In this document: in pieces, positions 26,948-34,157 of the stretch
Layout: every line of letters starts with the position of its first letter
How positions within the stretch are numbered: the first letter of the stretch is position 1
Assembly: GCA_013334225.1 (NCBI GenBank)
Contig: JAAXXY010000028.1
Span: forward strand, 1 to 34,157
Length of the DNA: 34,157 nt
From: Chlorobiaceae bacterium
Lineage (GTDB): Bacteria; Bacteroidota; Chlorobiia; Chlorobiales; Chlorobiaceae
Direction: 5' to 3'
Position numbers and translations under genes: made by a program
The notes under the pieces: model-generated
The model's input: only the letters and a program-made list of their open reading frames with translations
Database searches by the model: none
What the model was told of the DNA's origin: nothing

Positions 26948-27268
26948 ATGACAAAAACTACAGTCAAGGATCAGGCCAATATTAAGATCACATTGCGCCA
27001 TTCGAACAATCACAACAATATTGAAGAATACGCCCGCGATGCGGTACAGAGCCTTGTGAAATTTTTCCCGAATATCATGAGCTGCCATGTGATTCTGGAC
27101 CATCAGAAAAACGATTTTGAAAAGAACAAGCTTGCCGAAATAACGGTACATGTGCCACAGAACGATTTTGTCGCGAAGGAAGCCGGTGTTGCCTATGAAC
27201 CGACAATCGACAATTGTATAGCTGCATTGACCAGGCAACTTCAGAAACACAAGGATAAGATGCAATAA
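26948..27268 (+). CDS. hpf: Ribosome hibernation-promoting factor, short form (HPF/RaiA family)
   Basis: A 106-aa protein that binds the 30S decoding region and silences ribosomes in slow growth or stress. It shows the beta-alpha-beta-beta-beta-alpha pattern of the family: IKITLRHSN, then EEYARDAVQSLVKFF, HVILDHQKN, EITVHVP and a final helix rich in Lys/Gln (TRQLQKHKDK). It lacks the C-terminal dimerisation domain of long HPF, so it is a short form. Preceded by a strong ribosome site and followed by a very strong terminator, it ends the methyltransferase-DUF4905-xerC unit and is probably also transcribed from its own promoter inside or after xerC. Confidence 0.93.
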   Translation: MTKTTVKDQANIKITLRHSNNHNNIEEYARDAVQSLVKFFPNIMSCHVILDHQKNDFEKNKLAEITVHVPQNDFVAKEAGVAYEPTIDNCIAALTRQLQKHKDKMQ

Positions 27269-27282
27269 AAGAGGGCATGTTA

Positions 27283-27328
27283 CTGCCGCAATGCTTCGGA
27301 TGACCAGCTGCATTGCGGCAGTTTTTTT
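27283..27328 (+). terminator. Strong intrinsic terminator of the hpf unit
   Basis: A perfect 12-bp stem (CTGCCGCAATGC with GCATTGCGGCAG) around a 15-base loop, followed by seven T residues, lies 14 bases past the hpf stop. It separates hpf from hprK, whose ATG is 20 bases further on, so hprK transcripts must either read through or start from a promoter very close to or upstream of this hairpin. Confidence 0.95.
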
Positions 27329-27348
27329 ACACATCGATTGCTGAATCC

Positions 27349-28344
27349 ATGAATTTCGATCAAAAGGGACTGAAGAAGCGATCAATAACGGTCGCATATT
27401 TTTTTAATAACATCGGCAAGAAGCACGATATCAAGCTGAGACGCCTCAACAATGTCGATGAGCAGAAACGCCGGATTTTCGAACGCGACCTGCATCGTCC
27501 GGGGCTTGCACTTGCCGGGTTTACCAATCTTTTTACCTACAAGCGCGTTCAGATTCTTGGAAATACCGAGACGAGGTTTTTAAACCATCTTGAAGAACAT
27601 GAGAGGTGGCGCGTCTTTGAAAATCTTGTACGGTTCAAAATACCCTGCATTATCCTGACCAGTAACAACCGGTTGCCTGAAGATCTTATCGATATGGCGA
27701 CCAGAGCCGGAATCCCGGTTTATATCACTCGCCATTCTTCGACGAAGACCATCTATCTTGTTACCGATTTTCTTGACGATCAGTTTTCTCTCTATCAGCA
27801 GTATCACGGCTCCATGGTCGATGTCTATGGAGTGGGAGTACTTCTTACCGGTAAAAGCGGCCTGGGTAAATCGGAAATCGCTCTCGATCTTGTCGAACGG
27901 GGACATGGTCTTGTAGCCGACGATGCGGTTGTCATAAGGCGGAAAGGTGAATCGCCCACCCTCATAGCCAAAAGAAACGAAATCGTCGATCATTTCATGG
28001 AGATCAGGGGGCTTGGTGTCGTGGATGTGAAAGCGAATTTCGGGATCAGGGCTATCAGGGATATAAAGGAAGTGCAGGTTGTTGTCGAACTTCTTGAATG
28101 GAACAACGAAATGGCTTATGAACGGCTGGGGCTCGATACGAAATTCCTGAAAATCCTGGGAGTTGATGTTCCGCTGGTCGAATTACCTATATTCCCCGGT
28201 AAAAACATTACCGTGATCATTGAAGTGGTTGCCCTTAATTTCCTGCTTAAACGGTATTCGAACTATGTTGCCGCAGAAGCGCTGACCGAAAGGATAAAAA
28301 ACGTTATAAACAATGAGAAAGCCCAGGGTGAAACGAATGATTGA
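27349..28344 (+). CDS. hprK: HPr kinase/phosphorylase
   Basis: A bifunctional enzyme that phosphorylates and dephosphorylates Ser46 of HPr or HPr-like proteins. The 331-aa protein has the N-terminal domain (about 1-140), the conserved His153 of HGSMVDVYG, the P-loop GKSGLGKS (168-175), the acidic pair in VADDAV, and the signature EIRGLGVVDV near 217. All are intact. Many Gram-negative phyla keep HprK without a sugar-importing PTS; no ptsH or ptsI is visible here, so its partner is unknown. The frame extends 12 codons upstream, but that would start inside the terminator. The 3' end overlaps the oppA start. Confidence 0.95.
   Translation: MNFDQKGLKKRSITVAYFFNNIGKKHDIKLRRLNNVDEQKRRIFERDLHRPGLALAGFTNLFTYKRVQILGNTETRFLNHLEEHERWRVFENLVRFKIPCIILTSNNRLPEDLIDMATRAGIPVYITRHSSTKTIYLVTDFLDDQFSLYQQYHGSMVDVYGVGVLLTGKSGLGKSEIALDLVERGHGLVADDAVVIRRKGESPTLIAKRNEIVDHFMEIRGLGVVDVKANFGIRAIRDIKEVQVVVELLEWNNEMAYERLGLDTKFLKILGVDVPLVELPIFPGKNITVIIEVVALNFLLKRYSNYVAAEALTERIKNVINNEKAQGETND
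28325..28330 (+). promoter_or_regulatory. Ribosome binding site deciding the oppA start
   Basis: AGGGTG lies 6 bases before the ATG at 28337. It favours this start over the in-frame ATG at 28313, which has no such site. Confidence 0.65.
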
Positions 28345-30121
28345 CAAACTCTTGCGCAGAAATGCCGTATGTCTCATGGTTGCAATGGCTGTTCTGCTCC
28401 TTTCATCCTGCAGCAAGTCTCAAGAACCGGGGGGAAATGCAGGTAAAAGTCATGCCGCCATGGATTCAACCCTGGTAATCGCGATGCTTGGCGATGCCGA
28501 TTATCTCAACCCGGTGCTTGCAACTACCGTCACTTCAAGCGAGATCGTCGGATTGCTCTATCCTTCGCTTGTCCAGGCTGAGTTCGATACAACAACAGGG
28601 CTTCTGAATTACCTTACCCTCGAGAAAAAGCTAAAGGATGTATCTCCCGGTCAGCTCAGGAAATCTCCGAAAGGAGCGATAGCAAAACGATGGACCATGT
28701 CGCCTGACAACAAATCGATTACCTACATTCTCAGAAGCGATGCTTTCTGGAATGACGGTAAACCGATAGTTTCGCGAGATTTCAAGTTTTCCTATATGCT
28801 TTACGGCAGCCCTGTCATCGCAAGCACCAGGCAGCAGTTCCTTGCCGAACTGGTCGGTGCGGATAAAGGACATGTCGATTTCGACAAGGCTATAGAAACG
28901 CCAAATGACACCACCCTTGTTTTCAGGTTCTACAAACCTGTTCCCGAACATCTGGCACTCTATCACACCTCTCTCACGCCACTGCCGGAACATTTGTGGA
29001 AAGATGTGAAACCCGCGGATTTCAGGCATTCTCCGCTCAATCAGAACCCTGTAGGCGCCGGGCCGTACATACTTCGTTCCTGGAAGCAGCAGGAGGAACT
29101 CGTCATCGCATCAAATCGTAAATCGAACCTGCCGAAACCGGGAAATATTCATGCAATTTCGTACAGGATCGTTCCGGATTATACGGTAAGGCTTGCACAG
29201 CTCCAGACAGGACAGTCAGACGTGGTTGAAAATGTGAAACCCGAGGATTTCACCGCACTCATGAAGGCCAACCCGAACATAGAGATAAAAACTATCGGCC
29301 TGAGGGTTTATGATTATGTGGGCTGGTCAAACATCGATCAGGATGCTTATGGCAAAAATGGTACCATCAAGCCGCACCCGCTGTTCGGTTCCCCGAAGGT
29401 CAGGCATGCACTGACGAAGGCGATCGACCGTCAGTCGATTATTGACGGCTACCTCAAGCAGTACGGTGTCATCTGCAACACCGATATTTCACCTTCCCTG
29501 AAATGGGCATACGACAACCGGATAACTCCCGTATCTTACGATCCAGACGGAGCTGTGGCACTGCTCAAACAGGAGGGATGGCAACCCGGTCCTGACGGTA
29601 TTCTCCAGAAAAACGGAAAAAAGTTCAGTTTCAAGCTCTATACCAATTCGGGCAATGCAAGAAGGAACTATGCCAGTGTGATCATCCAGCAGAATCTCCG
29701 GGCGATCGGCATCGACTGCAGGCTTGAGACCCAGGAATCGAATGTCTTTTTCAACAACCTCCAGAACAAGAAGCTCGATGCATGGATGGCCGGCTGGGCT
29801 ATCGGCCTCGAAATCGATCCGCTCGATGTCTGGGGATCGGACCTGAAAAAGAGCCCTTTCAACATGACCGGTTACCAGAATCCGAGGGTAGACGAATTGT
29901 GCGAGCTGGCGAAACAGAAGATGAACCATACTGATGCCAGGCCATACTGGCTCGAATATCAGCAGATTCTTTTCCGTGATCAACCGGTAACATTCCTCTA
30001 CTGGATAAGGGAAACGCATGCCTTCAGCAAAAGGATCGAGGGTGAAGAGCTGAATATTTCCGGTCCATTCTACAATATCGATGACTGGAACTTGCGACCT
30101 GTAAGAAATATTACGCATTAG
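28337..30121 (+). CDS. Peptide ABC transporter substrate-binding lipoprotein (OppA/DppA family 5)
   Basis: The extracytoplasmic binding protein of a peptide or related importer. The 594-aa precursor has a basic N terminus, a hydrophobic core and a lipobox LSSC with Cys25, so it should be lipid-anchored. The mature part is a family-5 binding protein: LGDADYLNPVLA, KRWTMSPDNKSITYILR, the WNDGKPIVSRDFKFSY block, GPYILRSW and KVRHALTKAIDRQSI are characteristic. The ligand cannot be predicted. The ATG overlaps the hprK stop by 8 bases, and the permease gene follows after 6 bases, so three genes are tied together. It probably works with oppB and with the ATPase at 13568. Confidence 0.92.
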   Translation: MIDKLLRRNAVCLMVAMAVLLLSSCSKSQEPGGNAGKSHAAMDSTLVIAMLGDADYLNPVLATTVTSSEIVGLLYPSLVQAEFDTTTGLLNYLTLEKKLKDVSPGQLRKSPKGAIAKRWTMSPDNKSITYILRSDAFWNDGKPIVSRDFKFSYMLYGSPVIASTRQQFLAELVGADKGHVDFDKAIETPNDTTLVFRFYKPVPEHLALYHTSLTPLPEHLWKDVKPADFRHSPLNQNPVGAGPYILRSWKQQEELVIASNRKSNLPKPGNIHAISYRIVPDYTVRLAQLQTGQSDVVENVKPEDFTALMKANPNIEIKTIGLRVYDYVGWSNIDQDAYGKNGTIKPHPLFGSPKVRHALTKAIDRQSIIDGYLKQYGVICNTDISPSLKWAYDNRITPVSYDPDGAVALLKQEGWQPGPDGILQKNGKKFSFKLYTNSGNARRNYASVIIQQNLRAIGIDCRLETQESNVFFNNLQNKKLDAWMAGWAIGLEIDPLDVWGSDLKKSPFNMTGYQNPRVDELCELAKQKMNHTDARPYWLEYQQILFRDQPVTFLYWIRETHAFSKRIEGEELNISGPFYNIDDWNLRPVRNITH

Positions 30122-30127
30122 ATCGTC

Positions 30128-31093
30128 ATGGTGATTTATATTTTCAAACGCCTGCTTATCGCTGTACCCCTGATTTTCGGGGTGCTGACCCTTACCTTTT
30201 TCATTATCAGGCTCGCTCCCGGTGATCCGGCGGCATTCTTCATCCAGCCTGGTATCAGTCCGAATGTTGCCGAACAGATCAGAGCACAGTACGGACTGAA
30301 CGACCCTCTTCCGGTCCAGTATGTGAAATGGCTTGCCAGCGTGCTGCAGGGGGATTTCGGTCGCAGCTTCAGCCGTGCACAGCAGCCGGTCATCGAAGTG
30401 ATCGCCGAAGCGCTTCCGGTAACCGTAACGATAGCTCTTCTGACTCTTGTCGCCAATTTCGTTTTCGGTATTCTGATCGGCATTATTTCCGCGGTCAGGC
30501 AGAACAGTTTTCTCGACAGGTTTCTGACGGTCACCGCCCTGTTTTTCTATTCGATGCCCGAGTTCTGGTTCGCGCTCATGATGATCATCCTCTTTGCGCT
30601 GAAATTTCCTTTTTTCCCGGCTTCCGGACTGAACGAGATCGGCGCAGAAAATCTCGGCCCACTTGCTTTCACACTCGACCGGATCTGGCATCTTGTTCTT
30701 CCGGTTACCGTGCTGAGCATAAACGGCTCGGCAGGTATAGCACGATACGTCAGAGGGAGTATGCTCGAGGTGATCAGGCAGGATTATATCAGGACTGCAA
30801 GGGCCAAGGGACTTCCGGAAAAGATCGTCATATTCAAGCATGCCCTTCGCAACGCGCTGTTGCCGGTCATTACCCTGATGGGCAGTTCACTGCCTTTCAT
30901 TTTCAGCGGTGCATTGTTCATCGAAGTGATCTTTGCCTTTCCCGGAATGGGCAGAGTGACGGTCGAAGCCATCTTTGCAAGAGATTATCCGCTGATTATC
31001 GCAGATACTTTTATTTCCGGCGCACTGATTGTGATCGGAAATCTTGTGGCCGATGTACTTTATGCTGTTGTTGATCCGCGGATAAAGTTATGA
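30128..31093 (+). CDS. Peptide ABC transporter permease (OppB/DppB type)
   Basis: A 321-aa inner-membrane permease with six predicted helices. The N terminus (IFKRLLIAVPLIFGVLTLTF) and the FFIIRLAPGDPA block are typical of DppB/OppB, as is QYGLNDPLPVQYVKW. The coupling motif that docks on the ATPase is RTARAKGLPEKIVIFKHALRNAL near 225. A second permease (OppC/DppC) would be expected but the next gene is ruvB, 22 bases past the stop, so the transporter is encoded in pieces. Starts at ATG 30128, 6 bases after oppA. Confidence 0.94.
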   Translation: MVIYIFKRLLIAVPLIFGVLTLTFFIIRLAPGDPAAFFIQPGISPNVAEQIRAQYGLNDPLPVQYVKWLASVLQGDFGRSFSRAQQPVIEVIAEALPVTVTIALLTLVANFVFGILIGIISAVRQNSFLDRFLTVTALFFYSMPEFWFALMMIILFALKFPFFPASGLNEIGAENLGPLAFTLDRIWHLVLPVTVLSINGSAGIARYVRGSMLEVIRQDYIRTARAKGLPEKIVIFKHALRNALLPVITLMGSSLPFIFSGALFIEVIFAFPGMGRVTVEAIFARDYPLIIADTFISGALIVIGNLVADVLYAVVDPRIKL

Positions 31094-31115
31094 TTTAACC
31101 TGTAATGTTTGCTCT

Positions 31116-32153
31116 TTGAGAATAGAACTGCTCAATACTCCTCCCGATGCCCAGGAAACAAGGATCGAGGAACAGCTGCGGCCATTGCGCATGGATGATT
31201 TTACCGGCCAGCAGCGGTTGACCGATAATCTGAAAGTTTTCATTTCTGCAGCTAAAATGCGGGGTGATGCGCTAGACCACGTCCTGCTCTCAGGCCCGCC
31301 AGGGCTTGGCAAGACGACGCTTGCCTATATTATCGCTTCCGAAATGGGAAGCAACATCAAATCCACTTCAGGCCCCCTGCTCGACAAGGCGGGAAATCTT
31401 GCCGGTCTTCTTACCGGACTCCATAAAGGGGATGTTCTGTTCATCGACGAAATCCACCGTATGCCGCCAGCTGTTGAAGAGTACCTGTATTCGGCGATGG
31501 AAGATTTCCGGATCGACATCATGCTTGACAGTGGTCCTTCAGCAAGGGCTGTTCAGTTGCGTATCGAGCCATTCACCCTTGTTGGAGCGACAACCCGTTC
31601 AGGTCTTCTCACATCGCCTTTGCGTGCAAGGTTCGGTATCAACAGCCGCTTTGATTACTATGCTCCGGAGCTTATCGAAAAAATCATTGTGAGAGCATCC
31701 GGAATTCTGGGCATCGGCATCGATACAGATGCTGCAGCTGAAATTGCAGGCCGTTCACGAGGTACTCCCCGGATAGCCAACAGGTTGCTCAGAAGAGCAA
31801 GGGATTTTGCACAGGTTGAGGGAGCTTCGCAAATCACACGCGATATTGCCATGAAAACCCTCGAGTGCCTGGAAATCGATGAAGAAGGGTTCGATGACAT
31901 GGACAAGAAGATTATGGAAACCATTGTCAATAAATTCAACGGTGGTCCTGTCGGCATTTCCTCTCTTGCGGTATCGGTTGGAGAGGAACAGGATACAATC
32001 GAAGAGGTTTATGAACCATATCTTATTCAGGCCGGCTACCTGACAAGAACACCGAGGGGACGTGTTGCAACACGCCAGGCTATCAAACGGTTTTCAACTG
32101 GAGGAACAACCCTGCAAGACTATACCCTTTTCAATGAAACGCAGGGTCAATAA
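31116..32153 (+). CDS. ruvB: Holliday junction branch migration ATPase RuvB
   Basis: The hexameric motor that, with RuvA, moves Holliday junctions. The 345-aa protein has Walker A GPPGLGKTT (60-68), Walker B LFIDEIHRM near 107, GATTRSGLLTSPLRARFG near 153 with sensor and arginine-finger residues, and the winged-helix C terminus ending in RTPRGRVATRQA. Translation appears to begin at a TTG (31116); no in-frame ATG, GTG or clear ribosome site lies between it and the upstream stop at 31083, so coupling to oppB translation, 22 bases before, is likely. Its end overlaps the next gene by 20 bases. ruvA and ruvC are not in the window. Confidence 0.97.
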   Translation: MRIELLNTPPDAQETRIEEQLRPLRMDDFTGQQRLTDNLKVFISAAKMRGDALDHVLLSGPPGLGKTTLAYIIASEMGSNIKSTSGPLLDKAGNLAGLLTGLHKGDVLFIDEIHRMPPAVEEYLYSAMEDFRIDIMLDSGPSARAVQLRIEPFTLVGATTRSGLLTSPLRARFGINSRFDYYAPELIEKIIVRASGILGIGIDTDAAAEIAGRSRGTPRIANRLLRRARDFAQVEGASQITRDIAMKTLECLEIDEEGFDDMDKKIMETIVNKFNGGPVGISSLAVSVGEEQDTIEEVYEPYLIQAGYLTRTPRGRVATRQAIKRFSTGGTTLQDYTLFNETQGQ

Positions 32154-33867
32154 CTTCTTTTTACCGTCAGGGAACTGCCGGGCCGTTCAAATCATGCTGA
32201 CAGCGGTGTTCCTGCTCTGTTCGGTTGCTCTTGCGGCATGTTCCTCAGGTTCCATACTGTCCGAAAACAAGCCTGTTCGCGATATCAGTGCCGAATCGTC
32301 ACAACAAGTGTTCGTTGATGCATCTTTAAAAAACATCAAAGGAGATCATCGCGGTGCCATCCAGGGATACTTGAAACTCCTGAAAGCGCAGCCTGAAAAT
32401 GCTGCGGTCAATTATGCGATTTCAAAATCCTATGTTGGACTGGGAAAGCCTGATTCAGCCAGATATTATGCTGAAAAAGCCCTGCAGCTTGAACCTTCCA
32501 ACAAACACTATCTGAAATATCTTGCAGCACTGTCACACAGGATGAACGACTTTTCCCGAGCATCGGTTCTTTTCCGGAAGCTGGCAGATCTCGAACCTGG
32601 TAACATTGATGACCTTTCATTGCTTGCACTGGAGTATCTTTCAGCCGACCAGCCGGAAAAATCCCTTGAGATATTCCAGGAGATACTGAGGCTCGATCCG
32701 AAAAACAAAGCGACAAGAGCCCAGGTATTGCTGATGGAAATACAGCTCAGTCATTACAAGGATGCCATCGGTACCGTGTCGGGCTTGATCGACAAGAGTG
32801 ACGGCCAGGAAAAACTCCGTCTTACCCTTGGTGAACTGTATATACAGACAGGTCAGTACGAACTTGCTTACAAAACGTTCAGAGAACTTATCGGGGACAA
32901 TCCGGAATTTATTCCTGCATGGCTTTCCTTGTTGGAAGTCTCCGTCAAAAAGAATGAAAATACGGTATTTGCCAATGATCTCGATCAGTTCTATTCAAGC
33001 GGCAAAATACCCCTGAAGCAGAAAATAGATCTCGCAAATTTTTTTCTTGTTCGCTCATCCCGTGATACAACCTTTACGGCTCCTGCCCGAACCATGATTT
33101 CGGAAATCAGCAGACATTATCCCTCTAACAGTGAGGTTTTAATGCTCAGCGCCAGGTTCAGGATTCAGCAGAAGGAGGCTGTTGCTGCGGAACAGGAACT
33201 GAGGAAGGCCCTTACGCTGAATTCCGAAGATATTGATATTTGGGAAGAGCTCATCTCTTCACTTTTTGTTCAGAAGAAGTTCAGGGAGGCAAGGGAGCTT
33301 GTTTACAGGATAAAAAAACATTTTCCAGCTCTTAAGACCAGAAACATGGTTATCGAGAGTGAGGTACTGTTCCAGACAGGCAGATATAAAAATTGTGCGA
33401 AACTGCTCGAGAAAGCCCTTGTTCAGAAAGATATCAGAAAGGAAAAGTGGCTTTTTGTCCAAGCTGCGACCATTCTTGCATTCTGCTATGACAGGCTCGA
33501 TTTACCTGATAAAAGTATCGACATTTATGAAAAGATTCTTGAGGTAGATCCCGGTAACAATCTCATGATGAACAACCTCGCCTATGTACTGGCACAGCAG
33601 GGCAAGGAATTACTGAAAGCCAAAGAACTGTCCGTGAAAGCTGTACGAGCCGAGCCGGCGAATGCCGGTTTCATCGATACGCTCGGGTGGATCTATTACA
33701 TGCAGGGTGAATATGAAAGTGCGAGGGAAACGCTCGAGAAGGCAGCTGCCCTCAATGGAAATGAGCCTGAAATTCTTGAACATCTCGCTGAAGTCTACGA
33801 AAAGCTTGGAAATCCTCAGAAAGCGAGGGAATTGAAAGAACAGGCGATAAAGCTGCGATCTCGCTGA
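32134..33867 (+). CDS. TPR-repeat lipoprotein
   Basis: A 577-aa precursor whose ATG lies within the last 20 bases of ruvB. After a basic start there is a hydrophobic segment ending in LAAC (33-36), a lipobox with Cys36, so the protein should be anchored on the periplasmic side of a membrane. The rest is a solenoid of tetratricopeptide repeats: clear units begin with YLKLLKAQPENAAVNYAIS, YAEKALQLEPSN, FQEILRLDPKNKATR, YEKILEVDPGNNLMMNNLA and LEKAAALNGNEPEILEHLA. Such lipoproteins serve as scaffolds in outer-membrane assembly or polysaccharide export; the role here is unknown. The frame opens 24 codons earlier but would lose the signal. Confidence 0.88.
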   Translation: MKRRVNNFFLPSGNCRAVQIMLTAVFLLCSVALAACSSGSILSENKPVRDISAESSQQVFVDASLKNIKGDHRGAIQGYLKLLKAQPENAAVNYAISKSYVGLGKPDSARYYAEKALQLEPSNKHYLKYLAALSHRMNDFSRASVLFRKLADLEPGNIDDLSLLALEYLSADQPEKSLEIFQEILRLDPKNKATRAQVLLMEIQLSHYKDAIGTVSGLIDKSDGQEKLRLTLGELYIQTGQYELAYKTFRELIGDNPEFIPAWLSLLEVSVKKNENTVFANDLDQFYSSGKIPLKQKIDLANFFLVRSSRDTTFTAPARTMISEISRHYPSNSEVLMLSARFRIQQKEAVAAEQELRKALTLNSEDIDIWEELISSLFVQKKFREARELVYRIKKHFPALKTRNMVIESEVLFQTGRYKNCAKLLEKALVQKDIRKEKWLFVQAATILAFCYDRLDLPDKSIDIYEKILEVDPGNNLMMNNLAYVLAQQGKELLKAKELSVKAVRAEPANAGFIDTLGWIYYMQGEYESARETLEKAAALNGNEPEILEHLAEVYEKLGNPQKARELKEQAIKLRSR

Positions 33868-34157
33868 TTACAGGGAGCGCCGACCTCCAGGTCGGCTTGT
33901 TCTTCTCTCTACAAGAAAAATTCATGGAGTCTTCAGCTCCGGTGGCCAACTGGAGCCAGGTGCTCCCGGCATTTTCTGAACTGACGATGTCAATAACTTA
34001 AGTGTTTAAATATAATTACAAAGGGCCGCCTCCTGACTTCATACACTTGCTGATCGAAATCGCCCGGAAAGCCAATAAAATCAAGGAGTCCTTTTGTATC
34101 TGCCTTTGTAGTGCCTAATGAATCTTTTTATTTGCTTTTTATGCTTTCGTTTTGTAT
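33868..34157. other. Non-coding right edge with hairpin and repeats
   Basis: About 290 bases. A perfect 8-bp inverted repeat, GCCGACCT-CC-AGGTCGGC (33879-33896), followed by a pyrimidine-rich tract, lies 12 bases past the TPR gene and may serve as its terminator. At 33933 CTTCAGCTCCGGTGG is a diverged relative of the repeat near 2803. From 33990 to 34127 the minus strand is open for about 45 codons without a start codon, possibly a gene remnant. No complete gene is seen. Confidence 0.6.
33879..33905 (+). terminator. Possible terminator after the TPR lipoprotein gene
   Basis: GCCGACCT and AGGTCGGC form a perfect 8-bp GC-rich stem with a 2-base loop (in practice a 6-bp stem with a larger loop), followed by TTGTTCTTC. 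The tail is T-rich but interrupted, so efficiency is uncertain; the same palindrome may also be a dispersed repeat. Confidence 0.5.

Noticed and set aside
29489..30841. Minus-strand open frame of 450 codons opposite oppA/oppB
   Set aside because: Long, but antisense to two well-conserved transporter genes; no signal, motif or ribosome site supports it.

Overview
The window comes from a green sulfur bacterium (Chlorobiaceae). The strongest marker is pscC (22619-23260), the membrane-anchored cytochrome c-551/cz of the homodimeric type-I photosynthetic reaction centre: three hydrophobic helices followed by one CxxCH haem domain, starting MDNKSN. A fused lpxC-fabZ gene (a Bacteroidetes/Chlorobi trait), acetyl-CoA synthetase and PEP carboxylase agree with this. 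Base composition looks moderate, near 50% GC. Shine-Dalgarno sites are often weak, and two genes (rsmI, ruvB) appear to start at TTG. I saw no tRNA, rRNA, IS element, prophage or complete CRISPR array.

Layout. 1-257: AT-rich edge with a CRISPR-repeat-like palindrome at base 1. 258-2584 (minus): suhB, then lpxC-fabZ. 2585-3271: no gene; a heptanucleotide tandem array and several dispersed repeats. 3272-4494: tspO (plus) converging on a DUF4405-type membrane protein and a small exported protein (minus). 4704-13476 (minus): acs, leuS, pnp, panC and rsmI, with good terminators after acs and pnp and a panC/rsmI overlap. 13568-16358 (plus): an OppF/DppF-type ABC ATPase overlapping sppA. 16469-22384 (minus): outer-membrane porin, comM (YifB), ppc. 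22619-23260 (plus): pscC, divergent from ppc. 23329-23676 (minus): queF, sharing a bidirectional terminator with pscC. 23677-24289: no gene; the second repeat-rich island. 24290-27268 (plus): a SAM methyltransferase, a DUF4905-like protein, a Xer recombinase and hpf, closed by a very strong terminator. 27349-33867 (plus): hprK, oppA, oppB, ruvB and a TPR lipoprotein, closely packed and often overlapping. 33868-34157: repeats and a possible gene remnant.

How the genes fit together. Carbon metabolism: Acs activates acetate, Ppc replenishes oxaloacetate for the reductive TCA cycle, PanC makes pantothenate for CoA. Energy: PscC donates electrons to the reaction centre. Envelope: LpxC-FabZ, the porin, SppA, the TPR lipoprotein and a dispersed oligopeptide transporter. 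Translation and RNA: LeuS, Pnp, RsmI, QueF, Hpf, SuhB. DNA: RuvB, Xer, ComM.

Most of the window is conserved core genome, and I do not see a complete new defence or biosynthetic system. The points most worth checking are the two repeat islands that share a composite element, the in-phase heptamer array, the CRISPR-like left edge, the TspO/DUF4405/small-protein cluster, and HPr kinase next to peptide-transport genes with no PTS gene in view.
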